This document shows, in pieces, positions 1 to 5,840 of a DNA stretch of 9,250 bases. This stretch comes from CAYMQB01 sp964392665 (GTDB taxonomy: Bacteria > Hydrothermota > E44-bin80), in contig CAYMQB010000061.1 of NCBI GenBank assembly GCA_964392665.1, positions 1 to 9,250 of the forward strand, given 5' to 3'. A model generated the notes under the pieces. It saw only the letters and a program-made list of their open reading frames with translations, was not told where the DNA came from and did no database searches. The position numbers and the translations under genes were made by a program. Each line of letters begins with the position of its first letter. Positions within the stretch are counted from its first letter, which is position 1.

Positions 1-55
1 CAAATGTTATAGAGGAGAGAAAGAACAATTTAGACTATGTATCTATTCAGGTAGA

Positions 56-1519
56 TTATGTAACATAATTCACAAGCTTTTCATGCAGCTTAACGGTAGC
101 CAGTGTGTCGAGTTTACAGTATTCAAGGAGTTTGCTTTGAAGGATTTCAACTTCTTTTTGTTCATAGGTACCAAGTGCCATGAAACCATAAACCGCCATG
201 GCAGTGTCACCATCTGAAATTTCCAGTCCATCGTATGATATCTCTGATATCAAAGCTGGGAGTGTTTTTTTAATGGATGTGCTTCCGTGAAAATTTGGAT
301 GATAGAAATTATATTTTATTATGTGCTCAAGGTCTACAAGTCTCTCTATTAATTTCATCAGATCGTTTTCATAATTCGGAAATGTCTGTGCAAGGTTGTT
401 GATTATGGCTTGCTCAAAACCAGAGTATACGAGGATAGTTCCTTTATCTTCCAAATCCTTGATGAGCTGTTCTGTGAGTTGTTTCCTAACGTCTTTCTTC
501 GGGTTTGCAATGAATTCTCTGTGGCAAAGAACTTGACCTGGATTGCTGCACTTGTGAATTGAATATTGTGTTGGTATTCTGGTATACGGTGCAACATCTT
601 CGTATATAGGTACGGCGGTTATGATTGTTTCAAAATCCAGATAAAAAGCAGGCCACTTAACAACATTCAGGCGCGATTTTAGTTCTTTTCCAATATATGG
701 TTTACCAGTTCTGCTACATATCTTGACGATTTCCTGATATCCTGTTAAAGGAAAATCCGAAGGAATATCTTCCATTTCTACTATACCCAATTTCGTTAGT
801 TTTTCAAATTTAGGTTTTGTTAGTTTTGGTAATCTGAAAATTGTATTTTCCGGATTTTTCCCTATACATTCATTTAGGAGTTTACATTTTCGACACTCAA
901 AGAGAAGATTACCTTCAGGGCGAATAGGTCTTTTGGTAATGTTTTCGATTATAGTCCAGAGATGCGTGAAGTGTTCTTCTCTTTTTGTCACCTCATTCGT
1001 GTGGTCGACGGAGATGAAGAATTTTTCTTTTTCCATTCCTAATCTAAAATTCTTTGATATCAAGAAAAGTTTGATCTTACATATTTTTAAACCCACCTTT
1101 TTAATGACCATACAAGTATAAGCCATATCGTCAAGAAATTCGTTCTTGTTCTTAACGGCAGATTTAACTTCAATAAGCGTCCAGCAATTGCTTTCTCGCT
1201 TGAGTATGTCTGCTTTGGCAATATAATGGTCTATGTAAAAAGTTGCTTCGAATATTGCGGGTATTTTAGAGTGGTTTATTATGTAAGATGTTTTCTTTGA
1301 TGCAAGCACACTATCTTTTTCCTTTATTAATAATCCTTCGACGTAAAGAAGTCGCGCTCTTTTTTGCACTTCCTTTGCCTGGATTGTCCTGAATGCATCA
1401 CCCATTGATGGTATTATAGATATTTCTTCGCTGCGCATTAACCAGCCCAATTTAGGACAGACTATAGCATTCAGAAAAATGTCTTTTGTAATGTCTACAA
1501 TATTTTTTTTCTTTTTCAT
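56..1519 (-). CDS. DUF2779 protein: Cas4-like PD-(D/E)XK nuclease fused to a DEDD-type exonuclease domain
   Basis: This 487-residue protein appears to join two nuclease folds. The N-terminal part (about 15-225) has a PD-(D/E)XK pattern: E91 in FEATF, D104 in AKADIL and E117-x-K119 in IEVKS. C21 lies before this core and C209, C212 and C218 after it, the one-plus-three layout that holds a 4Fe-4S cluster in Cas4, AddB and Dna2. The C-terminal part (about 285-487) matches DUF2779, an RNase H-like exonuclease family. It has D295 and E297 in FYLDFET (Exo I), a candidate Exo II around Y365-E369, the YHPNFHGSTSIKKTLPAL block (406-423) and Y467/D471 in EYCKLDTLA (Exo III). All catalytic positions seem intact. 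The ATG at 1517-1519 has an in-frame stop two codons upstream and no Shine-Dalgarno; a start at M28 would lose C21. It has no same-strand partner here. A role in DNA repair or defence is inferred; the family is poorly characterised. Confidence 0.85.
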   Translation of the reverse strand: MKKKKNIVDITKDIFLNAIVCPKLGWLMRSEEISIIPSMGDAFRTIQAKEVQKRARLLYVEGLLIKEKDSVLASKKTSYIINHSKIPAIFEATFYIDHYIAKADILKRESNCWTLIEVKSAVKNKNEFLDDMAYTCMVIKKVGLKICKIKLFLISKNFRLGMEKEKFFISVDHTNEVTKREEHFTHLWTIIENITKRPIRPEGNLLFECRKCKLLNECIGKNPENTIFRLPKLTKPKFEKLTKLGIVEMEDIPSDFPLTGYQEIVKICSRTGKPYIGKELKSRLNVVKWPAFYLDFETIITAVPIYEDVAPYTRIPTQYSIHKCSNPGQVLCHREFIANPKKDVRKQLTEQLIKDLEDKGTILVYSGFEQAIINNLAQTFPNYENDLMKLIERLVDLEHIIKYNFYHPNFHGSTSIKKTLPALISEISYDGLEISDGDTAMAVYGFMALGTYEQKEVEILQSKLLEYCKLDTLATVKLHEKLVNYVT

Positions 1520-1570
1520 ATAAGTTTATGCAATCTACTGCTTCATTGCAATGAAAATATATGCATTTTT

Positions 1571-1628
1571 TATGCCAGAGAGAAACTATAATTCTAAGTT
1601 TATCTATTATAGTAGTTTACGGGGCATA
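1571..1628. repeat. Nested inverted repeat in the divergent nuclease/tdh intergenic region
   Basis: An inner 8-bp perfect inverted repeat, ACTATAAT (1585-1592) and ATTATAGT (1606-1613), sits inside an outer 6-bp pair, TATGCC (1571-1576) and GGCATA (1623-1628). The arms are placed almost symmetrically: 8 nt separate outer from inner arm on the left, 9 nt on the right. It lies between the divergent starts at 1519 and 1828, so it could be an operator or a cruciform-prone site. The sequence is AT-rich, so chance is a real alternative. Confidence 0.35.
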
Positions 1629-1774
1629 GGAGTATTTTTTGTTCATTGTTTTAGCTATGAATGTATCAAAAAGCGGGGCAAAAATGCCACACATATGCGA
1701 ATTTTTTCATATTATGGATTTTGATAGAGAAATAAAGGAGTTTTTTTATCTTAAAATCGAATTCTCAATTAAAC

Positions 1775-1803
1775 TTGACATTTTTAAGAAAATGGTCTAT
1801 AAG
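1775..1803 (+). promoter_or_regulatory. Sigma-70 type promoter of the threonine dehydrogenase gene
   Basis: TTGACA at 1775-1780 is a perfect -35 box. A 17-nt spacer separates it from TATAAG at 1798-1803, a five-of-six -10 box. Transcription should begin near 1810, giving a leader of under 20 nt before the ATG at 1828. This places the open reading frame upstream of 1828 outside the transcript. Confidence 0.8.
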
Positions 1804-1815
1804 AAAACAAAGAAG

Positions 1816-1822
1816 AAAGGAG
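1816..1822 (+). promoter_or_regulatory. Ribosome binding site that fixes the tdh start
   Basis: AAAGGAG lies 5 nt before the ATG at 1828. The same frame is open back to an upstream ATT/ATG region near 1639, but only the 1828 codon has this site, and the NAD-binding beta strand MRKVLVTGAVGQIG starts exactly there. Confidence 0.85.
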
Positions 1823-1827
1823 TTAAT

Positions 1828-2781
1828 ATGAGGAAAGTCTTGGTAACAGGTGCAGTAGGACAGATAGGTTCGGAATTAACAATGTATTTAAGGGATAAAT
1901 ATGGTTCCGATAATGTTGTTGCTGTGGGACATAGAACAAAACCATCGGATAAGTTAAAGAATTCGGGTCCATTCGAATTCATCAATGTTAGTAAATTAGA
2001 AGATGTTGATGGTATCGTTAAGAAGTTTGATGTGGGTACTATACATCATCTTGCTGCAGTGCTTTCTGCGGTAGGCGAAAGCAAACCACAGCTCTGTTGG
2101 GATGTAAATATGAATGGTTTGTATAATGTTCTTGAGGTTGCAAGGGAACATAAGTGTGCTGTTTTTGTTCCGAGTTCCATTGCTGCATTTGGACCGGAAA
2201 CGCCAGTCGACAACACCCCCCAAGATACAATACAAAGGCCGACTTCTATGTATGGAGTTACAAAGGTAGCAGGTGAGGTGCTCGCGGATTACTACTTTAA
2301 ACGCTTCGGAGTTGATACAAGAGGTGTTAGATATCCAGGAATCATCTCATATGAGACTCTTCCAGGAGGGGGAACAACAGATTATGCAGTTGAAATATTC
2401 TATGAAGCAATAAAAAACAAAAAATATACCTGTTTTTTGAAGGAAGATACAATGCTCGATATGATGTATATGCCCGATGCATTGAAAGCCGCTTACGATT
2501 TGATGGAAGCAGATCCTACAAGGTTGAAACACAGAAATGCTTTCAATTTAACCGCATTTAATTTCACTCCAAAAGAAATTGCAGTAAGGATAAAAGAGCG
2601 AATTCCTGAGTTTGAAATGTCATACGAGATTGACCCTATCAGACAAGCGATTGCAGATTCCTGGCCCAATCATATGGATGACACCAGTGCGAAGGAGGAA
2701 TGGGATTGGAAACCAGAATACGATCTTAGTGCGATGGTTAAGGATATGCTCGAAAAATTAACGGTAAAACTGGGAAAATAG
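1828..2781 (+). CDS. tdh: L-threonine 3-dehydrogenase, SDR (epimerase-like) type
   Basis: Cytosolic enzyme oxidising L-threonine with NAD+ to 2-amino-3-ketobutyrate, normally then cleaved to glycine and acetyl-CoA by glycine C-acetyltransferase (kbl). The 317 residues show the extended short-chain dehydrogenase plan: TGAVGQIG at 7-14 (NAD-binding TGxxGxxG), SS at 116-117, and catalytic Y142-x3-K146 in MYGVTK. Motifs particular to this Tdh family, as opposed to sugar epimerases, are GGGTTDYAVEIFYEAI (180-195), TMLDMMYMPDAL (208-219) and RQAIADSWPNHMDD (272-285). Length is normal for the family. The start is set by the promoter at 1775-1803 and the AAAGGAG site; 63 extra upstream codons in frame are non-coding. 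It is unrelated to the zinc-dependent E. coli Tdh of the same activity. No kbl gene is present in this window, so the partner must be elsewhere. The gene stands alone, divergent from the nuclease gene and convergent with the aldolase gene. Confidence 0.93.
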   Translation: MRKVLVTGAVGQIGSELTMYLRDKYGSDNVVAVGHRTKPSDKLKNSGPFEFINVSKLEDVDGIVKKFDVGTIHHLAAVLSAVGESKPQLCWDVNMNGLYNVLEVAREHKCAVFVPSSIAAFGPETPVDNTPQDTIQRPTSMYGVTKVAGEVLADYYFKRFGVDTRGVRYPGIISYETLPGGGTTDYAVEIFYEAIKNKKYTCFLKEDTMLDMMYMPDALKAAYDLMEADPTRLKHRNAFNLTAFNFTPKEIAVRIKERIPEFEMSYEIDPIRQAIADSWPNHMDDTSAKEEWDWKPEYDLSAMVKDMLEKLTVKLGK

Positions 2782-2867
2782 AAGGGGTTTGTTGCGCTCC
2801 GGTGTGAGGCTGGAACCCTTGCCTGTTAGTATTGTTCAGGATTATTTTGGTTGTGAGGTTCAGGCAA
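2782..2867. terminator. Weak inverted repeats between convergent tdh and aldolase genes
   Basis: Two imperfect signals occupy the 78-nt convergent gap. AAGGGGTT (2782-2789) can pair with AACCCTT (2814-2820) with one bulge, and TTGCCTG (2819-2825) is an exact inverted match of CAGGCAA (2861-2867), which overlaps the aldolase stop codon. Neither has a short loop followed by a T-run, so a classical Rho-independent terminator is not shown; a bidirectional ending role is only inferred. Confidence 0.25.
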
Positions 2868-3912
2868 TGGTTATTTTTTCTGCAAGATATACATCTTGAA
2901 TTGTGTTCAGTATATTAATACCTTCCTTCATCGATTTCTGAAACGCTTTTCTTCCGGTTATAAGACCCATCCCTCCAGCCCTTTTGTTGATTACCGCAGT
3001 TCTCACTGCTTGCTCCAAGTCGTTTTTACCGGACGCACCACCTGAATTAATCAAACCAATCCTTCCCATATAGCAGTTTGCCACCTGGTATCGCGTCATG
3101 TCTATGGGATTTTCCGATGTTAATTTCTCATAAAGTAATGGGTGTGTTCTGCCGAAATTCAATGCAGTGTATCCGCCATTGTTTGTTGGTTGTTTCTGTT
3201 TTATGATGTCGGCTTCGATAGTGACGCCAAGGTAGTTTGCCTGACCCGTTAAATCGGCAGATGTATGATAATCTGTATCGTCTTTTTTGAACGCTGCATT
3301 CCTCAAATAGCACCAGAGGACTGTAAACAGGCCTAATTCATGACTATATTCAAAGATGTTCGAGATTTCTTCAATTTGACGGCGGGATTCCTGTGAACCG
3401 AAATAAATCGTTGCACCCACTCCCACGGAACCCATATCGAGCGCTTGTTCAACGGATGCAAAAATTCTTTCGTCGTAGGAATTTGGATATGTGAGAAGCT
3501 CATTATGGTTTATTTTCAAGATAAAGGGAATCCTGTGAGCATATTTTCTTGACACAGAACCGAGTATTCCCAATGTTGAAGCAACACCATTGCATCCACC
3601 TTCTATGGCAAGTTTCACGATATTTTCCGGGTCAAAATATATTGGGTTTGGTGCAAAGGAAGCAGCTGCTGAGTGTTCAACACCTTGGTCAACGGGTAGA
3701 ATTGAAAGATATCCTGTATTTGATAATCTCCCATGATTGAAAAGCGTCTGCATATTTCTAAGGACGGTATTGCTTCTATCGGAAAAACTCATTATTCTAT
3801 CTACAAAATCGGGTCCCGGAAGATGGAGACTATTTTTTGGGATTCTTTCGCATTTATATTCTAATAAACTTTGAACATCTTCACCCAGAATTTTCATTAT
3901 TTTATCTATCAT
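2860..3912 (-). CDS. fbaB: Class I fructose-bisphosphate aldolase, DhnA/FbaB type
   Basis: Cytosolic glycolysis/gluconeogenesis enzyme that reversibly cleaves fructose 1,6-bisphosphate to dihydroxyacetone phosphate and glyceraldehyde 3-phosphate through a Schiff base, without metal. The 350-residue length and whole sequence follow E. coli FbaB as I remember it. Matching blocks include YLSILPVDQGVEHSAAASFA (68-87), VGATIYFGSQESRRQIEEIS (165-184), DLTGQANYLG (220-229), ADIIKQK (234-240) and AVINKRAGGMGLITGRKAF (306-324). By analogy with the Thermoproteus tenax enzyme, D75, Y170 and K238 are the likely catalytic residues, K238 being the probable Schiff-base lysine; that mapping is from memory. 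The ATG at 3910-3912 has a strong AAGGAGG site (3921-3927) at 8 nt spacing. The C-terminus ITIA also matches the family. The gene appears monocistronic, with about 650 bp of repeat-rich DNA upstream, and is convergent with tdh. Confidence 0.95.
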   Translation of the reverse strand: MIDKIMKILGEDVQSLLEYKCERIPKNSLHLPGPDFVDRIMSFSDRSNTVLRNMQTLFNHGRLSNTGYLSILPVDQGVEHSAAASFAPNPIYFDPENIVKLAIEGGCNGVASTLGILGSVSRKYAHRIPFILKINHNELLTYPNSYDERIFASVEQALDMGSVGVGATIYFGSQESRRQIEEISNIFEYSHELGLFTVLWCYLRNAAFKKDDTDYHTSADLTGQANYLGVTIEADIIKQKQPTNNGGYTALNFGRTHPLLYEKLTSENPIDMTRYQVANCYMGRIGLINSGGASGKNDLEQAVRTAVINKRAGGMGLITGRKAFQKSMKEGINILNTIQDVYLAEKITIA

Positions 3913-3996
3913 ATGGTCGTCCTCCTTATTTTTTCCTTATCGGATTTTTTGTGTACTTTCTGAGTAAGCAAGTCGGTTTAGTCAAATATGGTATTT

Positions 3997-4025
3997 AATA
4001 TACAGGAGATTTGCCAAAAAAGCAA
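3997..4025 (-). promoter_or_regulatory. Possible promoter of the aldolase gene
   Basis: Read on the minus strand, TATATT (3997-4002) is a good -10 box. It lies 17 nt downstream of TTGCTT (4020-4025), a weak -35 matching the consensus only in TTG. It would give a leader of about 75-80 nt. Other AT-rich hexamers nearby could serve instead. Confidence 0.3.
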
Positions 4026-4179
4026 GAGAGAAATATATTCTTGACATTTTTACTTTTTTATCATTACTATTTTAACATCCTAATGAACCAGAGCACAAGG
4101 TCATCATGAATTTTCAATTCTTAATTCTCTTCTGAATAAACCGTAAAATAGATTCAGAGCAATAAATGGAGACCTGACG

Positions 4180-4219
4180 TTCTGAGTAAAGCACTCTTTG
4201 TGTAACTTCGGAAGAATCT
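4180..4219 (+). repeat. Dispersed intergenic repeat, copy 1
   Basis: A 40-bp unit beginning TTCTGAGTAAAGCACTC and ending CTTCGGAAGAATCT. It matches copy 2 exactly apart from a two-base TG insertion after CTCTTTG, and is preceded by TGACG where copy 2 has TGTCA. It contains no reading frame. Together with copies 2 and 3 it occupies the spacer between the aldolase gene and the exported-protein gene. Confidence 0.8.
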
Positions 4220-4235
4220 GACACAAGAAGTGTCA

Positions 4236-4273
4236 TTCTGAGTAAAGCACTCTTTGTAACTTCGGAAGAATCT
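4236..4273 (+). repeat. Dispersed intergenic repeat, copy 2
   Basis: A 38-bp unit, preceded by GTCA, starting TTCTGAGTAAAGCACTC and ending CTTCGGAAGAATCT, then C. It follows copy 1 by 16 bp in the same orientation. The frame GTCATTCTGA...GAAGAATCTC resembles an intergenic repeat I recall from several bacterial and candidate-phylum genomes; that recollection is not checked here. Confidence 0.8.
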
Positions 4274-4321
4274 CATTATTTCATTATGTCATTTCCCCTT
4301 TTATATCTCATTTTTTGATTA

Positions 4322-4430
4322 TAAACCCCGCTCGTCCGTTCTAAATAAGTAAAGTCCCCTCTAAAAAGAGGGGACTTTACCCCGTGAAATAGGAAAATAG
4401 ACAGAAGTTAATTGTATTTCACAGGGTTTA
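4322..4430. repeat. 109-bp nested palindromic element (MITE-like)
   Basis: The ends are TAAACCC (4322-4328) and GGGTTTA (4424-4430), an exact 7-bp terminal inverted repeat. Inside is a perfect 13-bp hairpin, GTAAAGTCCCCTC (4349-4361) and GAGGGGACTTTAC (4368-4380), with the loop TAAAAA. Directly after it CCCGTGAAATA (4381-4391) pairs with TATTTCACAGGG (4415-4426) across one bulge. No T-run follows the strong hairpin and there is no open reading frame, so a non-autonomous mobile or structural repeat is more likely than a plain terminator. Confidence 0.6.
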
Positions 4431-4456
4431 GGGGTGTGTAATCTGTCTTATTGTCA

Positions 4457-4495
4457 TTCTGACTAAGGCTGTAGTTTTTAACTTAGGAAGAATCT
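4457..4495 (+). repeat. Dispersed intergenic repeat, copy 3 (diverged)
   Basis: A 39-bp unit preceded by TTGTCA, starting TTCTGACTAAGG and ending AACTTAGGAAGAATCT, then CG. The two ends agree with copies 1 and 2, while the middle has diverged. It lies in the same orientation, about 180 bp beyond copy 2 and on the other side of the nested palindromic element. Confidence 0.65.
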
Positions 4496-4566
4496 CGTTT
4501 TTCGAGAACAAATTTAGAGAGGGAGTTATTTCTATTTTTCAGCACGACCCCTTTAATGTTGTAAAG

Positions 4567-5430
4567 CTATTGTAATTTTACTATCTTAGTCGGTAAGTAT
4601 CGCTTTGCCTTTAGAAAGTAAATACCAGGTTTTAGATTTTTTCCAATTGTGCCTGATGTCAACACAATCAGAAATCTTCCCGCTGAATTGTAAAGTTCAA
4701 TATCTGTTTTAAGCTCAGCAATATTGAGAACTGAGAAAAATGGATTTGGGTATACATCTAATTTTTTACCATTGGAATCTGTTTCAGATAAAAAAGTCTC
4801 GTTAATCCCTACTGCGTGATGGTATACCACTAACCAGGGTGGGGCATTGGGATATTCGTGAGGATAGAAAATTATGTGTTCTTCAAATAACCAATTTCCT
4901 AATGCTAATGTATCGTTATAGTCAAAAGGATAACTTCCGGGTGGAGGCATGTATGTGGGATCGTCGGGGTCTTTTATTTTGACACTCATGTATGTATTGC
5001 TAATATTGTAATCGGTTAGGAATATGTCCTTGATGTCTACAGATTGTGTCCAACCCACAAGAGTTCCAAAATCTGCCAGTTGATAAGTTGAATCAGAGGT
5101 TGGGGAATCCCATAATAGCTTTGCGGAATCACTTTCCGTCCAGGTCTGGTTATTAACATTCCAGTAATTTACATCACCGTCCCAAGCGGAACCAATTTCC
5201 CAGACATATACTTGAAGAAATACAGAATCAATCACTGCACCTGATGGAACGGAAGATATGTCATATTTTATGAATGGATTGCATCCTTCACCTCCTCCGA
5301 AAGTTGTAACATAGACATCTTCGGAGGGTGCGATAATTGTCTGATCACCTATTAATACTGTACTGAGGATAAGAATGACCAAAACTCCGAATATCAATGT
5401 CCAAACAAATACCTCCTTATTTGCCACCAT
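4567..5430 (-). CDS. Exported DNRLRE-like domain protein with C-terminal T9SS type A sorting domain
   Basis: A 287-residue protein without recognisable catalytic motifs. Residues 8-27 form one hydrophobic segment, read as a signal peptide or anchor for Sec export. Residues about 35-205 resemble the DNRLRE-type beta-sandwich found in surface proteins: DVYVTTFGGGEGCNPFIKYD, then DISSVPSGAVIDSVFLQVYV, then VNYWNVNNQTWTESDSAKL. Residues about 223-287 are a Por/T9SS type A sorting domain: LDVYPNPF (224-231), LYNSAGR (246-252), LKPGIYFLKA (266-275) and a basic KIVKLQ end. In type IX secretion this tail is removed after outer-membrane transport and the protein is usually attached to the surface. The ATG at 5428-5430 has GAGGAGG only 2 nt away; the GTG that follows (5425-5427) has better spacing. 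A consensus promoter lies at 5496-5524. No secretion genes are nearby. Substrate or partner is unknown; a structural or adhesive surface role is inferred. Confidence 0.8.
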   Translation of the reverse strand: MVANKEVFVWTLIFGVLVILILSTVLIGDQTIIAPSEDVYVTTFGGGEGCNPFIKYDISSVPSGAVIDSVFLQVYVWEIGSAWDGDVNYWNVNNQTWTESDSAKLLWDSPTSDSTYQLADFGTLVGWTQSVDIKDIFLTDYNISNTYMSVKIKDPDDPTYMPPPGSYPFDYNDTLALGNWLFEEHIIFYPHEYPNAPPWLVVYHHAVGINETFLSETDSNGKKLDVYPNPFFSVLNIAELKTDIELYNSAGRFLIVLTSGTIGKNLKPGIYFLKAKRYLPTKIVKLQ

Positions 5431-5431
5431 T

Positions 5432-5482
5432 ACCTCCTCTTGTTAGATAAAAAAAGATATAATTGTCTCACCTCCTCTTGTT
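5432..5482 (-). repeat. Duplicated Shine-Dalgarno segment in the leader of the exported-protein gene
   Basis: A 13-bp sequence, AACAAGAGGAGGT on the minus strand, occurs twice in the same orientation, at 5432-5444 and 5470-5482, 38 bp apart. The proximal copy serves the ATG at 5430. The distal copy runs into GTG (5471-5469), which opens a 13-codon frame whose TAA overlaps the ATG as TAATG. Confidence 0.6.
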
Positions 5483-5495
5483 TTCTGATTCTCGA

Positions 5496-5524
5496 ATTTT
5501 ATCATTTCTTGCATTATCTGTCAA
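5496..5524 (-). promoter_or_regulatory. Sigma-70 type promoter of the exported-protein gene
   Basis: On the minus strand, TTGACA (5519-5524) is a perfect -35 box and TAAAAT (5496-5501) a five-of-six -10 box, with a 17-nt spacer. It predicts a start near 5489 and a leader of about 58 nt that includes both copies of the AGAGGAGGT segment. Confidence 0.75.
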
Positions 5525-5562
5525 GATAAATCGATTATGTTGTTTTCTATCCAGATAATGTC

Positions 5563-5583
5563 ATGCTGAACCTCTTTCAGCAT
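5563..5583. repeat. Short hairpin repeat (ATGCTGAA type)
   Basis: ATGCTGAA (5563-5570) and TTCAGCAT (5576-5583) form an 8-bp perfect stem with the loop CCTCT, preceded by TGTC and followed by CTC. It is similar in style to the GTCATTCTGA repeats at 4180-4495 and probably another dispersed intergenic palindrome. It lies upstream of the exported-protein promoter and has no T-run, so it is unlikely to be a terminator. Confidence 0.5.
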
Positions 5584-5710
5584 CTCGGCGTTTCAGTATC
5601 GTTTCAGAATTCTGTTCCTTTACATATTCGATAGTTAAAGGGTTTACCAGAAAAGTTTACAAGTTTACATCCTCCGTCCCTCGTTATTTTCAAAATTTTA
5701 CTATCTCATT

Positions 5711-5731
5711 TCCCCCTTTAGAAAAGGGGGA
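5711..5731. repeat. Short hairpin repeat (TCCCCCTTT type)
   Basis: TCCCCCTTT (5711-5719) pairs perfectly with AAAGGGGGA (5723-5731) across the loop AGA, and is followed by another AGGGGGA (5735-5741, within AAAGGGGGATTTG). TCATTTCCCC just before it recurs at 4287-4296. It lies downstream of the helicase gene; with no following T-run on either strand, a terminator role is doubtful. Confidence 0.5.
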
Positions 5732-5840
5732 GAAAGGGGGATTTGATTGAATTAGGGAGCGTATAGGAGAGGGTGGGAATACTAGGTCGCTTTTGCCTTA
5801 CAAGTCAATTTTCAGTTTTCAGAGTGACCCCGCTAGGTCT

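Noticed and set aside
55..69. ATTATGT-A-ACATAAT inverted repeat over the stop codon of the nuclease gene
   Set aside because: It is a short AT-only style palindrome with a one-base centre, which cannot form a stable hairpin, and no T-run follows it.
1639..1827. In-frame extension of the threonine dehydrogenase upstream to 1639
   Set aside because: The consensus promoter at 1775-1803 and the AAAGGAG site at 1816-1822 lie inside it, and the dehydrogenase fold begins exactly at the ATG at 1828.
1996..2235. Minus-strand frames inside the threonine dehydrogenase gene
   Set aside because: They lie wholly within a gene with full family motifs and have no start signals of their own.
4040..4069. A plus-strand TTGACA with TACTAT 18 nt downstream
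   Set aside because: The spacing is acceptable, but no gene or structured RNA follows on the plus strand, and the region is simply T-rich.
4180..4273. CRISPR-like array
   Set aside because: There are only two close copies, separated by 16 bp and differing by an insertion. There is no regular spacing and no cas gene; the Cas4-like nuclease at 56-1519 is far away and of a different architecture.
4349..4380. The 13-bp perfect hairpin as a Rho-independent terminator
   Set aside because: There is no T-run after the stem on either strand, it lies more than 180 bp from the nearest gene end, and it is part of a larger nested repeat.
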